64,000 bases of DNA from Anticarsia gemmatalis. Taxonomy: Eukaryota > Arthropoda > Insecta > Lepidoptera > Erebidae. A program made the translations under genes and the position numbers. The notes beneath the pieces are model-generated. The model was given only the letters and a program-made list of their open reading frames with translations. It was not told the DNA's origin and did not search any database. Within the stretch, counting starts at the first letter, position 1. Each line of letters starts with the position of its first letter. The stretch spans positions 1,279,124 to 1,343,123 of the forward strand of contig NC_134775.1 of the NCBI RefSeq assembly GCF_050436995.1, written 5' to 3'. Of the stretch, positions 21,856 through 31,498 are shown one piece after another.

Positions 21856-24800
21856 ATGTCTTCAAGCGAAGGAGAAGGTAAAGATTTACAGGCAAAGTTG
21901 AATCAGTTAATTAGGAAACGGTCATCAATTAAAGGCCAACTTACTAAACACAAAAATTATTTAAACAACGTAAGCCAAAAGGATTCTTTGACTACCGTCG
22001 AATTGTCTGAATTATCACTTCGAGTTACACGAATTGAGAAATTGTCAGTCAATTTCGATTTATTGCAAAGTGAAATAGAGGCTCTAAATTTCGATGATTT
22101 AGACGGCGAGCTCGATGAACGCGAAAAGATCGAAGTAGAACTATTCAATACAATTGCCAAGGCTAAAACCTTGTTAGAAAAATGCAGTAACTCGAATAGG
22201 TCTCAAAATACGCTTCGTCATGAGGACGAGAGCAGTTGTATTGGGTTTCAATTACCAAAGATACAAATCTTGAAATTTGACGGGACGTATTTCCGCTGGT
22301 TAGGGTTCCGCGATACCTACGAAAGTTTAATACACAATAATAATCGTATATCGCCTATACATAAATATCATTATCTCGTTTCGTATTTGGAAGGCGAAGC
22401 CGCCCGAGTGATTTGTAACTTAGAAATTTCCGCGGCAAACTACCCTACAGCTTGGAGATTGCTCTGTGAGCGATATAATAACACACGCTTGCTCACCGAT
22501 TATCATCTTGATTCTTTATTCAATGTGCAATTAGTTGCCCGTGATTCTGAAAAGTCATTGCGTTATTTGGTGGATCACGTGACGAAAAACTTACGTGCTC
22601 TAGCCAATCTCGGGCAACCGACGGACAAGTGGGATGTTCTAGTAATTTTTATGCTGTCCAAAAAATTAGATACACAAACTTTAACAAAGTGGGAGGAATT
22701 TCGAAATTCACTTACCGAGTCTCTTACTTTAGATCAATTTTATAAATTTTTAATCGACCGAGCTGATGTCTTAGGAGCGTTAAATCGCAGCAAAGGTGAT
22801 AATTCTAAGATTCACCCGGCAACGTCCCGAAACTCACAACAAATAAGAAATAATAACTATCACAAAAGGTCGGATCAGGTTCAACAATTTAAGTCTTATG
22901 CAGTTACTACTAAAGAAAAATTATCACATTTTATGTGCATTATTTGTGGTGAAAACCATCGAATTTATGATTGCATTTCTTTTAAAAACAAATCTGTTAA
23001 GGATAGGTGGGCGGATGTAGAACAGTACAAACTATGTTCTAACTGTCTGCGACAAGGTCATCCAGCTTCCAAATGTACTAGGGGTCCGTGCCGTAGTTGT
23101 AAAGCACGCCATAACAGTTTACTGCATTCTGAAAATCAAACGACAAATAATTTTGAATTTACAGAACCTGAAACCGTAGTTGGGTTTACCAAACAAGGAT
23201 ACTCACAGGTTCTTTTGTCCACTGCAATCATCGAAGTTATAAATCCTGTAACAAAACAAACCGAACAGGTCCGTGCATTGCTGGATTGTGGTAGCCAGTC
23301 CTCTTTTATTACAAAATCGCTGAAAGAAAAGTTATCATTAAAATCTATACCTATTGACATGTTAAAGGTCATTGGTATAGGCAATAATTGTTCTAATCAT
23401 ATTGTAGAAAAATGTAATGTACATCTAAAGTCATTATATAGTTCATTTAAAAAAATAGTGTCCTGTTTTGTTCTTGACGAATTAACAGGTCATATTCCTA
23501 AAGTGCCAATTAATAAACAAAGGTTGTACTTACCTGACAAATGTCAATTAGCCGACCCTGACTTCCACCAGCCGGCACCCATTGATGTGTTGATCGGTGC
23601 TGACGTCTTCTGGGACATACTAGGGAATCAACAAAGGTCTCTCGGTCCTAATAGTCCAAAATTAATCGATTCCAAATTAGGTTGGTTGATTTCGGGGCCT
23701 ATACAAACTCAAAATACGCATCAAACCAATTGCACTCATGTACAGTGCAATCATTCAACACTTTCCTGTCAGAATATCCAACGGAGTGATATCAATAAGA
23801 TGTTACCTATTTTTTGGGAACTGGAGAGCATTCCAAACTCAAACAAACCTGTTTTAAATGAAACAGACGAGATTTGCGAAAAGCACTTTTTAAATAACAC
23901 AATTAGATTGGATACGGGTAGGTTTCGTGTGAAATTGCCGTTGTGTGATACTCCTGACTGCTTAGGAAATTCGTACAGTCTTGCACAAAGGCGTTTCTTA
24001 AACCTGGAAAAAAGGTTTAAACGAAATAACAATCTTAAAATTGAATATTCAAAATTTATTAATGAATATGCGGATTTGAAACATCTCTCAGTTTCACCTA
24101 TAAAAAATCCCAATAATTCCTATTTTCTGTGTCATCACGCAGTGTTCAAGGAGGACAGTGAATCCACGAAACTGCGTGTCGTGTTCGATGGTTCTGCTCC
24201 GACTTCCTCCGGATTTTCACTTAATGACATACTAATGGTAGGTCCGAATGTGCAGGATTCTTTGTTTTCCATTTTAATAAGATCGCGAACGTACAAGTAT
24301 CTACTTACTGGGGACATAGAAAAAATGTATCGTCAGGTACGAGTCTCCGAAGATGACCGTAAGTTACAACTTATTCTGTGGAGGGAAGATGAGTCCCAAC
24401 CTATTCAGACACTGCAGTTGAACACGCTCACTTACGGCACAGCCTGTGCGAGCTACTTGAGCACACGCTGTATAAACCAATTGGGGGAGGAGCATAACGA
24501 TGAACTTATAAGAACAATAATTCAACACGATATGTACGTCGATGATTTAATTACAGGTTCAGACGATATAAACGAATTGCGTTACATACAACAAGAAGTA
24601 TCTAAAACATTACTATCCGGTTGTTTCAATTTACGAAAATATAAAAGTAATTTACCTAACTTGTTTAATGATTCCGTCATAAACACACAAGATAATTTAA
24701 CAATAAGCGAATCGTCAAACACTCTCGGTTTGGGTTGGATGCCTAAAACTGATTGTTTATTTTTTCCCACGAAGGATTTTACTACTACCGACAAAATAAC

Positions 24801-27069
24801 TAAACGTCATATAATGTCTAACTCCTTTAAAATCTTTGATCCTTTAGGGCTTCTCAGTCCCGTGACAATAATTCCTAAAATATTGATACAGAAATTATGG
24901 CAACAAAATTTAGATTGGGATGACGCGGTACCACCCGATGTACAAAAAATGTGGGAACGGTATTCAAATAATATACCTTGTTTACAAAAAATACAAGTGC
25001 CTCGGTTAGTGTTATGTAACTCACCTAAAGCTATAGAAATTCATACCTTTAGTGATGCATCTCTAAGTGCGTACGGCGCGTGTGTCTACCTGAGGTCGAC
25101 AGCTGATAACGGTGACGTAAGCGTCAAGCTCTTATGTGCTAAGTCGAGAGTTGCACCGATAAAATCGACAACCATACCTCGGCTCGAATTATGCGCTGCG
25201 TTACTCGCTGCTAACTTAACTAAGGCTGCTGTTGACTCCCTTAGATTCAAACCTACGCGTATCGTTCATTGGTGCGATTCTAGTACCGTTATAGCATGGA
25301 TAAATAGCGATTTAAAACGATTAAAGGTATTTGTAGCTAACAGAGTACGCGAGATTCGCGAATTAACTCACGCCCCGAGTTGGCGTTACGTTCCCACCGC
25401 AGACAATCCGGCCGACTTGATCTCCCGTGGGGTGGATCCCGGACAGTTGGCTTCCATGTCAAAGTGGTGGTCTGCACCCAGTTTTCTGCTAGAGCATGAC
25501 TCTAAATGGCCAACTTTAAACCAAAATATTCAAGTAGAATACTTACCTGAAACTAAGTCAAACTCAGCGATTGTATACGAAAGTATTATAAATTTTAGTA
25601 ATTATTCAAATTTTAACAAGTTAAGGAAAATATTTGCGTATGTACTAAGATTTATTAACAATATCAAAAACATTCATAGCAAGCGCATAGGTTGTTTATC
25701 CGTTGACGAGTTATGCGAGTCATTCAATGCATTGTGTGTTATCTCGCAGCGCGAAACCTTTCCGCTCGAGTATGACCTACTTAGTAAACAAAAGGCACTG
25801 AGTTCGAGATGTAAAATTTTATCGTTATCGCCTTTTCTTGACAATAATTTAATTAGAGTGGGTGGACGTATAAATTCATCCAACTATTCTTATGAAAAGA
25901 AACACCCCATATTGCTTCACTCATCTCACCAGTTAACTAAATTATTCTTTATGAATGAACATATACGTAACTTACACGCGGGCCCACAGCTGTTACTAGC
26001 CATTGTACGTGAAGTCGTGTGGCCGATAAATGGTAGGCATTTAGCCAGGCGCGTAGTAAGCAATTGTGTGCGCTGTAGGCGTGTCCGAGGACAAACTTTG
26101 TATCCTAAGATGGGTGATCTTCCAACACAAAGAATTACACCGGATTTTCCTTTCGTAACCGCAGGTTTAGACTTCGCCGGCCCGTTCTATATTCTAGAAC
26201 GCAAAGGACGAGGTAGTCGTTTATCTAAATGTTACTTAGCATTGTTTGTTTGTTTTCGTTATAAGTGCGTGCATCTCGAAGCTGTAGGTGAGTTGTCTAA
26301 GGATGCGTTTATAATGAGTTTGAGACGATTTATCTCGCGCCGGGGTAAGCCAGCGGAAATATTTTGCGACAATGGTCGAAATTTTTTAGCAGCCGCTAAA
26401 GAAATGGGGACATTTTTAAAATCGACAGCCGAGCCTCTATCCATGTTTGCTAGTCAAGAAGGTATTAAATTCATATTCACACCATCGTATGCCCCGCACT
26501 TTGGTGGTATTTGGGAGGCGGGCATAAAGTCAGCTAAATATCATATCAAACGCGTCATGGGAAACAGTCACTTGACGTTTGAGGAAATCACTACGTTATT
26601 TGCACAAGTGGAGGCTATTTTAAACAGTCGTCCCTTGTATCCTTTATCTTCCTCACCTAACGACCTTCTCTCCCTCTCCCCAGGGCACTTTCTTATTGGA
26701 AGACCGCTGACGGCGATGCCAACCCCTGTTCTGCATGACTGCAAGGAGGGTACACTAGCCAGATACGCACGCGTCGAGAAGATCCGTCAGGATTTCTGGC
26801 AGAGGTGGCAAAAAGAATATATCGCTGAACTGCAGCAAAGAACCAAGTGGAGGACCAATACTGCCAAGCTCAATGTAGGCGATTTGGTGCTGCTTCAGGA
26901 GGACTTCGTGCCACCGCTCAGCTGGCGTCTCGGACGAGTTAGCCGCTTGTTCAAGGGACCAGATGGAATCGCGCGAGTTGCTGAGGTCACTACCACTAGA
27001 GGTTGCGTTCGAAGACCTTTGGTGCGTCTCTGTCCATTACCATCGGCTGAAGAATTAAACGACAGTTGA
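21856..27069 (+). CDS. BEL-1 Gag-Pol polyprotein
   Basis: 1737 residues from the ATG at 21856. Coiled-coil N-terminus; gag DUF1759-type block (IQILKFDGTYFRWLGF, about 137); Cys/His knuckles (CIICGENHRIYDC, CSNCLRQGHPASKC, CRSCKARHNSLLH, about 357-420). Aspartic protease with DCGSQSSF (about 476; BEL-type DCG in place of DTG). RT with LRVVFDGSAPTSSG (about 771) and the catalytic YVDDL (about 894). RNase H IHTFSDASLSAYGA (about 1062). Integrase HHCC zinc region (about 1330-1410), then D in GLDFAGPFY, D in FCDNGRNF and E in GGIWEAG. C-terminal DUF5641-type block LNVGDLVLLQEDFVPPLSW (about 1672). The length and domain order are normal for an intact BEL/Pao element without env. Confidence 0.95.
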   Translation: MSSSEGEGKDLQAKLNQLIRKRSSIKGQLTKHKNYLNNVSQKDSLTTVELSELSLRVTRIEKLSVNFDLLQSEIEALNFDDLDGELDEREKIEVELFNTIAKAKTLLEKCSNSNRSQNTLRHEDESSCIGFQLPKIQILKFDGTYFRWLGFRDTYESLIHNNNRISPIHKYHYLVSYLEGEAARVICNLEISAANYPTAWRLLCERYNNTRLLTDYHLDSLFNVQLVARDSEKSLRYLVDHVTKNLRALANLGQPTDKWDVLVIFMLSKKLDTQTLTKWEEFRNSLTESLTLDQFYKFLIDRADVLGALNRSKGDNSKIHPATSRNSQQIRNNNYHKRSDQVQQFKSYAVTTKEKLSHFMCIICGENHRIYDCISFKNKSVKDRWADVEQYKLCSNCLRQGHPASKCTRGPCRSCKARHNSLLHSENQTTNNFEFTEPETVVGFTKQGYSQVLLSTAIIEVINPVTKQTEQVRALLDCGSQSSFITKSLKEKLSLKSIPIDMLKVIGIGNNCSNHIVEKCNVHLKSLYSSFKKIVSCFVLDELTGHIPKVPINKQRLYLPDKCQLADPDFHQPAPIDVLIGADVFWDILGNQQRSLGPNSPKLIDSKLGWLISGPIQTQNTHQTNCTHVQCNHSTLSCQNIQRSDINKMLPIFWELESIPNSNKPVLNETDEICEKHFLNNTIRLDTGRFRVKLPLCDTPDCLGNSYSLAQRRFLNLEKRFKRNNNLKIEYSKFINEYADLKHLSVSPIKNPNNSYFLCHHAVFKEDSESTKLRVVFDGSAPTSSGFSLNDILMVGPNVQDSLFSILIRSRTYKYLLTGDIEKMYRQVRVSEDDRKLQLILWREDESQPIQTLQLNTLTYGTACASYLSTRCINQLGEEHNDELIRTIIQHDMYVDDLITGSDDINELRYIQQEVSKTLLSGCFNLRKYKSNLPNLFNDSVINTQDNLTISESSNTLGLGWMPKTDCLFFPTKDFTTTDKITKRHIMSNSFKIFDPLGLLSPVTIIPKILIQKLWQQNLDWDDAVPPDVQKMWERYSNNIPCLQKIQVPRLVLCNSPKAIEIHTFSDASLSAYGACVYLRSTADNGDVSVKLLCAKSRVAPIKSTTIPRLELCAALLAANLTKAAVDSLRFKPTRIVHWCDSSTVIAWINSDLKRLKVFVANRVREIRELTHAPSWRYVPTADNPADLISRGVDPGQLASMSKWWSAPSFLLEHDSKWPTLNQNIQVEYLPETKSNSAIVYESIINFSNYSNFNKLRKIFAYVLRFINNIKNIHSKRIGCLSVDELCESFNALCVISQRETFPLEYDLLSKQKALSSRCKILSLSPFLDNNLIRVGGRINSSNYSYEKKHPILLHSSHQLTKLFFMNEHIRNLHAGPQLLLAIVREVVWPINGRHLARRVVSNCVRCRRVRGQTLYPKMGDLPTQRITPDFPFVTAGLDFAGPFYILERKGRGSRLSKCYLALFVCFRYKCVHLEAVGELSKDAFIMSLRRFISRRGKPAEIFCDNGRNFLAAAKEMGTFLKSTAEPLSMFASQEGIKFIFTPSYAPHFGGIWEAGIKSAKYHIKRVMGNSHLTFEEITTLFAQVEAILNSRPLYPLSSSPNDLLSLSPGHFLIGRPLTAMPTPVLHDCKEGTLARYARVEKIRQDFWQRWQKEYIAELQQRTKWRTNTAKLNVGDLVLLQEDFVPPLSWRLGRVSRLFKGPDGIARVAEVTTTRGCVRRPLVRLCPLPSAEELNDS

Positions 27070-27094
27070 AAATGCCTTTCAACGGGGGGGAATA

Positions 27095-27348
27095 TGTTTA
27101 GGCTTACAACGCCTTTCTAAATTTTAAGTTTTTAAGTATTTCGCTCTAATCGTAATTTGCTAACTTTCTAAGAGAAGGCGTTTGTTAATTTTATATAATG
27201 TCACTCATTGGGAACTTCACTTCTACCCGGCCGCGGTGCCGAACACATATTGTTAACTGTAACATATATTTTTTGAGGAATAGCTTAATAAATGTTATAA
27301 AGGTTTTTTTTGAGTATAATTTTCGCCACCGACGTGTCATCGAAGACA
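27095..27348 (+). repeat. BEL-1 3' LTR
   Basis: 254 bp; identical by eye to the 5' LTR apart from a 5-bp gap. Followed by GGTTA. Confidence 0.95.
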
Positions 27349-27353
27349 GGTTA

Positions 27354-27479
27354 TAATAGATGGCAAAAGAGCGCAGCCTACATACAGCCAAAAGTTACAG
27401 AGGGCGCTGGTGCAGTATTTTGAGTAAATTATAACAATAATTAACAATAAAATAATTATATTCTATCACTACATAGTAC
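27354..27479. other. copia-2 flank right of BEL-1
   Basis: Continuation of the sequence interrupted by BEL-1. It contains ACAGAGGGCGCTGG and, further on near 27510, a similar string (GCATACGGCAAAAGTCAGTA), suggesting a small imperfect repeat. No coding frame. Confidence 0.35.
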
Positions 27480-27735
27480 ATAGAAGGTGCCAGCTGCATT
27501 TCTTCCCGTGCATACGGCAAAAGTCAGTAGAGGGATGGGTTTGGTGCTTCATAAGCTATAGGCTAGCAATCTACCACCATGACAACACTTTTCTACCTTA
27601 TAATAGCCCTCCAATTGTCTGCCAACCCGCATTAGACCAGTGTGGTGGACTAAGGCCTGATCCCCCTCTTTGTTAAGAGGGGAGGCTCGTGCCCCTCGGT
27701 GGGGACATATATGACCTGGTGATGATGACTCATTT
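27480..27735 (+). repeat. CR1/Zenon-like LINE 3' tail
   Basis: Contains CATTAGACCAGTGTGGTGGA, GAGGGGAGGCTCGTGCCC and GTGGGGACATATATGACCTGG, ending GTGATGATGACTCA. From memory this matches the 3' end of Zenon-type CR1 LINEs in Lepidoptera, which finish in GAT repeats. It is a short 5'-truncated insertion with no coding part. Confidence 0.55.
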
Positions 27736-28020
27736 TTCAAAAATATATTTTTTAATATTTTTAATTTGTAACTCAGTTACATACCTATATTAAAAATTTG
27801 TGACTCAAAAAAGATTAAACATTTATATAGGTAACTTATTTAAAAAATATAAAAATATATTGAAAACCCCTACTGAAAAGTTATAGCAAAATAGTATGTT
27901 CAGCCATCGAATTTGATAGAGGTAAACATTGGGAATTCCATTACACAGTATAACTAATTTTTTGAGTTACATAACTTTTGTGTACAGCCTGGGTTTTTTT
28001 TGAGCATTCTCCTTTCTTTC

Positions 28021-28480
28021 TCAGGGAGAAATCTCAAGCTTTGAACTTTTTCAAAGACTTCGTGAGGCATGTGGAGAACGAAACACGTCTGACAGACCCA
28101 GACAGTATTGAAGATGCGGCGGAGAGCTCAGACTCAGCAGATGTGGGTACAGATCCTTGTGTTGAATCTGTGGAGCCTGTGAATTCAAATGAATCTGATG
28201 CTGAACATTGTGATACAAGAGTCAGAACAGTAGGTGTGAATATCGAGGAAGAGCCTAGGTATCCTCTGAGGAATAGGCTTTGTAGCGCACAAAGTGGACT
28301 ATATTGCTACAACAGTACATGCAAGTTAGAGGAAGAACCACGTTCGTACAAAGAAGTCCTTCGAAGACCTGATAGCCATGAGTGGATAGCAGCGATGAAG
28401 CGAGAGTTGGAGTCCATGAAGGAACACGATGTTTGGAAGGTGATTGAGAAACCCCCTGGAGCCAAAGAGAAGACGTCGGT
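28021..28480 (+). pseudogene. copia-1 integrase end and RT start
   Basis: Resumes copia-1 after the TIR element with FLREKSQALNFFKDFVRHVE, then an acidic Ser/Asp linker, EEPRYPLRNR, and the first RT block (HEWIAAMKRELESMKEHDVW). It breaks off after 'PPGAKEK' near 28480, where unrelated sequence begins; the catalytic RT is missing. Confidence 0.8.
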
Positions 28481-29333
28481 TGTGACGATTCCAATATTTC
28501 TACTATACCTGAATCTGACAGTATTTTATCACCGAGCAAATTTAAAACTAATGGAGCTGAGGGTGGCGTAGGACTCATTTTTGCATGGATTTGAGCCACG
28601 GCTTCAATCGATGTATCTTTTTCCAGATCTTAGTGTTCATCTTTTGATGTTAGCAAAAATAGACCCAAAAAAATTACAAAAAACAACGTAAAATAACAGA
28701 AATGGTAATTACTTACATTTTTAATTTAATATTCCCGATGTAAAATAACTTAAGTGGCAGTTACTTAAAACAGTAGTATATGTTCTCCCACGTAAAAACA
28801 CTTATGTAACACTTAAGACTTTTTTGATTCAAAACATTCCCAAGTAAAATAACGTAACTACCAAAAGCGACTAATTACGTCGGAAATGAATAAAGCTTGT
28901 TTAGATTACCAAAAAAGTAATTTAAGTTGATAATGTAATTAAATATATACTTTTTACTGACTAATAATTAAAGTTGAAGAAGAAACAATAAAATAAAACG
29001 TCAAATTCAGCTTACCTGATGATATTTTGATGCTAAAAGCATTTATCTTTTACATTTTTCATTTTCTTTTCTGCGCGAGCGCAACAAGCCCGCATGTGGG
29101 AGTTACGGGGGAGGCGCGCGGGGGTGTTATTGACTTGCCAATGTAAAATGACTTAACTCTCACTAGTGACATTTTACATTGGAAGTGTTGTAGTTCTTGG
29201 GTTTGTTGAGTGTTGATTTAGGGTAGAATTAAACCATTTTTACCAATTTTTCTTTAATTAATCGAAAATATATGACAACCGGAAGGTCACGGAAACAAAA
29301 AAGGCAAATCCCGTAAGTACCACTTGAGGGAAT
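28481..29333. other. AT-rich block with GTAAAATAAC-type repeats
   Basis: No gene. The string GTAAAATAAC or a close variant recurs at about 28688, 28740, 28852 and 29143. At 29138-29183 CCAATGTAAAATG pairs with CATTTTACATTGG as a hairpin. A GC-rich patch lies at 29070-29125. This is probably non-coding transposon DNA inside the 18-bp repeats. Confidence 0.45.
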
Positions 29334-29453
29334 GTACGTAGGGACCGTCGAATATAATCATGATACATAAAGTGTATGAACAAAATTTCACAGTTTTATA
29401 AAGTAGGGACATGTAATTTACAACAAGATAACCGACGCATGCAATAGCAACAT

Positions 29454-29820
29454 AGTTATGCATCCTGCTAGGCCTCTACAAACAATAGCAATAGGTTAGA
29501 GAACAATAATCAATGGGTTAGAGTTACGGTGTCAAATGCTAGTTGGTCAATTACTGTAACTTTAATGAGCGCCAAAACTATAACCATTTGATTTACGATT
29601 ACTTGTTCACTGTTAAGACCATTTATGAATACCATGATTGTATGTATCACGCCATAGCGGATACCACGTGACTAAAATCACATGTATAAAAGCTTTGTCA
29701 TTTGTACCATAATCCAGTTCTGTTCCTGTAATTGTCTCGGCTTGATGCTCTGCGAGCACACCTTTATTTTAATCAAATAAATATATTTTTTTAAATAAAG
29801 TGCTGTCCATTAATTTGACT
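29454..29820 (+). repeat. errantivirus 5' LTR
   Basis: 367 bp with TATAAAAG at about 29685-29692 and AATAAA near its end. Same length as, and visually identical to, the 3' LTR. Confidence 0.95.
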
Positions 29821-29837
29821 GGCGCAGTCGGGTCGGA
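29820..29837 (+). promoter_or_regulatory. primer binding site
   Basis: TGGCGCAGTCGGGTCGGA starts at the last LTR base. This resembles the tRNA-Ser-type primer site of 17.6/297-like errantiviruses. Confidence 0.6.
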
Positions 29838-30118
29838 TCTTAAGTTCGCGTAAAGTTCGTCGTTCCGTACACAAAAATCGGTACTCCGCGGCAACTAACA
29901 GCCTGACTAAGATTCGAAGAACTTACAAATTTCGTCAAATACCGCATCGGGCAGCAGCAGCATCTCGCTAACATCGTTCAAGACAGCAACTCGGCATGGG
30001 CAGCAGCAGATTACTGTGAGTAAATCCTTATTCGCACTGTTTCCATAACCCCGTGTCTATCCTTATATATCTAACTGGACCAAACATCGCTAAGTTGATA
30101 TATCCACTCGTATTTTCG

Positions 30119-30345
30119 GTCAAAATCGCGGAATCTACGATTAGTTATAGTTTTCACTTGTATTTTTCGACAAAAATCGCGAAATCTACAATTAGTTATA
30201 GTATTTACTTGTATTTTTCGACAAAAATCGCGAAATCTACATTTAGTATAGGAACGTGTCTTTTCGGACAAACATAGCCGAATCTACACTTAGTTTAAGC
30301 GTATATATCGGACAAAAATCGCCGAATATACTTTATTAATCTTTT
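30119..30345 (+). repeat. about 50-bp repeat array in the errantivirus leader
   Basis: Five diverging copies of a unit centred on GACAAAAATCGCGAAATCTA begin at about 30119, 30169, 30220, 30267 and 30311, just upstream of the gag ATG. The spacing shrinks from 51 to 44 bp. The position recalls the repeated protein-binding sites in the gypsy leader, but the motif differs. Confidence 0.8.
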
Positions 30346-30373
30346 GCCCTAAAAATAATATATATTTGTAAAA

Positions 30374-31498
30374 ATGGCAACAAATGAGCCAACAAATACA
30401 ATTCAACTTATTCCTAAGGAAATTCAAGCGATTATCCCACGCTTTGATGGCGACGGGAAATTGTTAAACTTATTTATAACTAAATGTGAATATGTAATTA
30501 AGTCATTTAGAGGGGAAAACAATCCCGCTCAAGATATCTATTTATATCACTGCATTACCAGCAGATTAGTAGGCAAAGCGGCCATATTAATTAGTGAAAG
30601 AGAAAATGTGTTCTCATGGGAGGAGTTAAAAAGATTATTTGTACAGCATTTTGGCGATCCACGCACTGAAGCCTGTATTGCCATAGAACTAGAGAATCTT
30701 AAGATAAAACAAGGAGAAACGTATATTGAGTTCTGCCATAGAATCCAGAATATAAGATCATCTTTAATATCTAAAGTCAACCTTTTAACTGACGAAGGTA
30801 TCAAAGCAGCTAAGTATATTATATACAACAATACCGCGTTAAACGTATTCTTATATAACTTACCCGAGGAAATGCTTCGATTCGTAAGATTGAACAAATG
30901 CACCTCGCTGGAAAGTGCACTAAGTGTCGTAACAGAAGAGGTCAATTTCCAAACGCAATATCAATCTAAAAATAAATCGAACCATAAACCATTGCAATCT
31001 AAACCTATCATACCAACGCCACAAAGTCAATTTAAATTCGGCATAAATAATAATATTCCACAAAACTCTCAGCATAAGACATTCCCTAATCTATTTAATA
31101 GAAATAATCCCGTTAATAATCAAATGAGATTCCCTCAGCCTAACAAGTTAGGACAACCTAATCAATTCCGTCACCCGCAACAACAATTGCCTAGAGCAGT
31201 TAATAATTATAAACAAAGCGGATTTTTCAAACAAAATCCCAATCATCAATTTAAATTCGGGATACCAAATCAATTAAATCAGAATCGTTTCCCGCAAAAT
31301 ACAACACCTAAGCCTAACACGGACGTCTCCATGCGAACGGCAGTAAAACAAAACAACATAGACGAATATGAGGATTATGAAACATATAATGAATGTATAG
31401 ATATGGACGATCAGGAAATGTACGAAAATTACGTAGAGTCTGAGGAAAATGAGGAAAATTTTACCATAGAAGCCTCACCGGACGATCACCGGAAATAA
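30374..31498 (+). CDS. gag: errantivirus Gag
   Basis: 374 codons from ATG. N-terminal capsid-like block (IIPRFDGDGKLLNLFITKCE, about 14-33; FVQHFGDPRTEA; LENLKIKQGETYIEF). The C-terminal half is rich in Asn, Gln and Pro (NNPVNNQMRFPQPNKLGQ), with an acidic tail. No CCHC zinc knuckle is seen, as is usual for errantivirus Gag. It overlaps the pol frame by 46 nt. It forms the particle core that packages element RNA. Confidence 0.9.
   Translation: MATNEPTNTIQLIPKEIQAIIPRFDGDGKLLNLFITKCEYVIKSFRGENNPAQDIYLYHCITSRLVGKAAILISERENVFSWEELKRLFVQHFGDPRTEACIAIELENLKIKQGETYIEFCHRIQNIRSSLISKVNLLTDEGIKAAKYIIYNNTALNVFLYNLPEEMLRFVRLNKCTSLESALSVVTEEVNFQTQYQSKNKSNHKPLQSKPIIPTPQSQFKFGINNNIPQNSQHKTFPNLFNRNNPVNNQMRFPQPNKLGQPNQFRHPQQQLPRAVNNYKQSGFFKQNPNHQFKFGIPNQLNQNRFPQNTTPKPNTDVSMRTAVKQNNIDEYEDYETYNECIDMDDQEMYENYVESEENEENFTIEASPDDHRK

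Larger units (their letters stand above)
20941..27348 (+). mobile_element. BEL-1, BEL/Pao LTR retrotransposon, coding-intact
   Basis: LTRs at 20941-21199 and 27095-27348 both begin TGTTTAGGCTT and end CATCGAAGACA. They differ visibly only by a 5-bp indel (ACATAATATATA versus ACATATA). The target duplication GGTTA is at 20936-20940 and 27349-27353. One uninterrupted polyprotein frame fills the interior, and a G-rich polypurine tract (AACGGGGGGGAA) precedes the 3' LTR. It sits in the 5' side of copia-2. This is a young, possibly active copy. Confidence 0.95.
16624..28014. mobile_element. TIR element splitting copia-1
   Basis: The sequence from 16624 (AAAGGAGAATGCTCAAAA) and that ending at 28014 are imperfect inverted repeats of roughly 150-200 bp. 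Shared blocks are AAACCCAGGC, GTACACAAA, TGTAACTCA and CTCTATCAAATTCGATGGCT. Copia-1 integrase stops on one side (VIVDDFT) and resumes on the other (FLREKSQALNFF). A few codons between are missing and no target duplication is evident, so some target sequence was lost. Copia-2 and BEL-1 lie inside it. I see no transposase belonging to the element, so it was probably non-autonomous. Confidence 0.7.
14750..29351. other. 18-bp perfect inverted repeats bracketing a nested TE block
   Basis: TCGACGGTCCCTACGTAC occurs at 14750-14767 and as its exact reverse complement at 29334-29351. Outside lies ATA on both sides (AACATA / ATATAA), a possible 3-bp duplication. The 14.6 kb between them holds copia-1, a TIR element, copia-2 and BEL-1. 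The simplest reading is the two ends of one DNA transposon expanded by later insertions, but no transposase for it is visible. Confidence 0.5.

Noticed and set aside
27978..28571. A 197-codon frame as an independent host gene
   Set aside because: It is the copia-1 integrase tail and RT start (EEPRYPLRNR, HEWIAAMKRELES) fused to unrelated flanking sequence.
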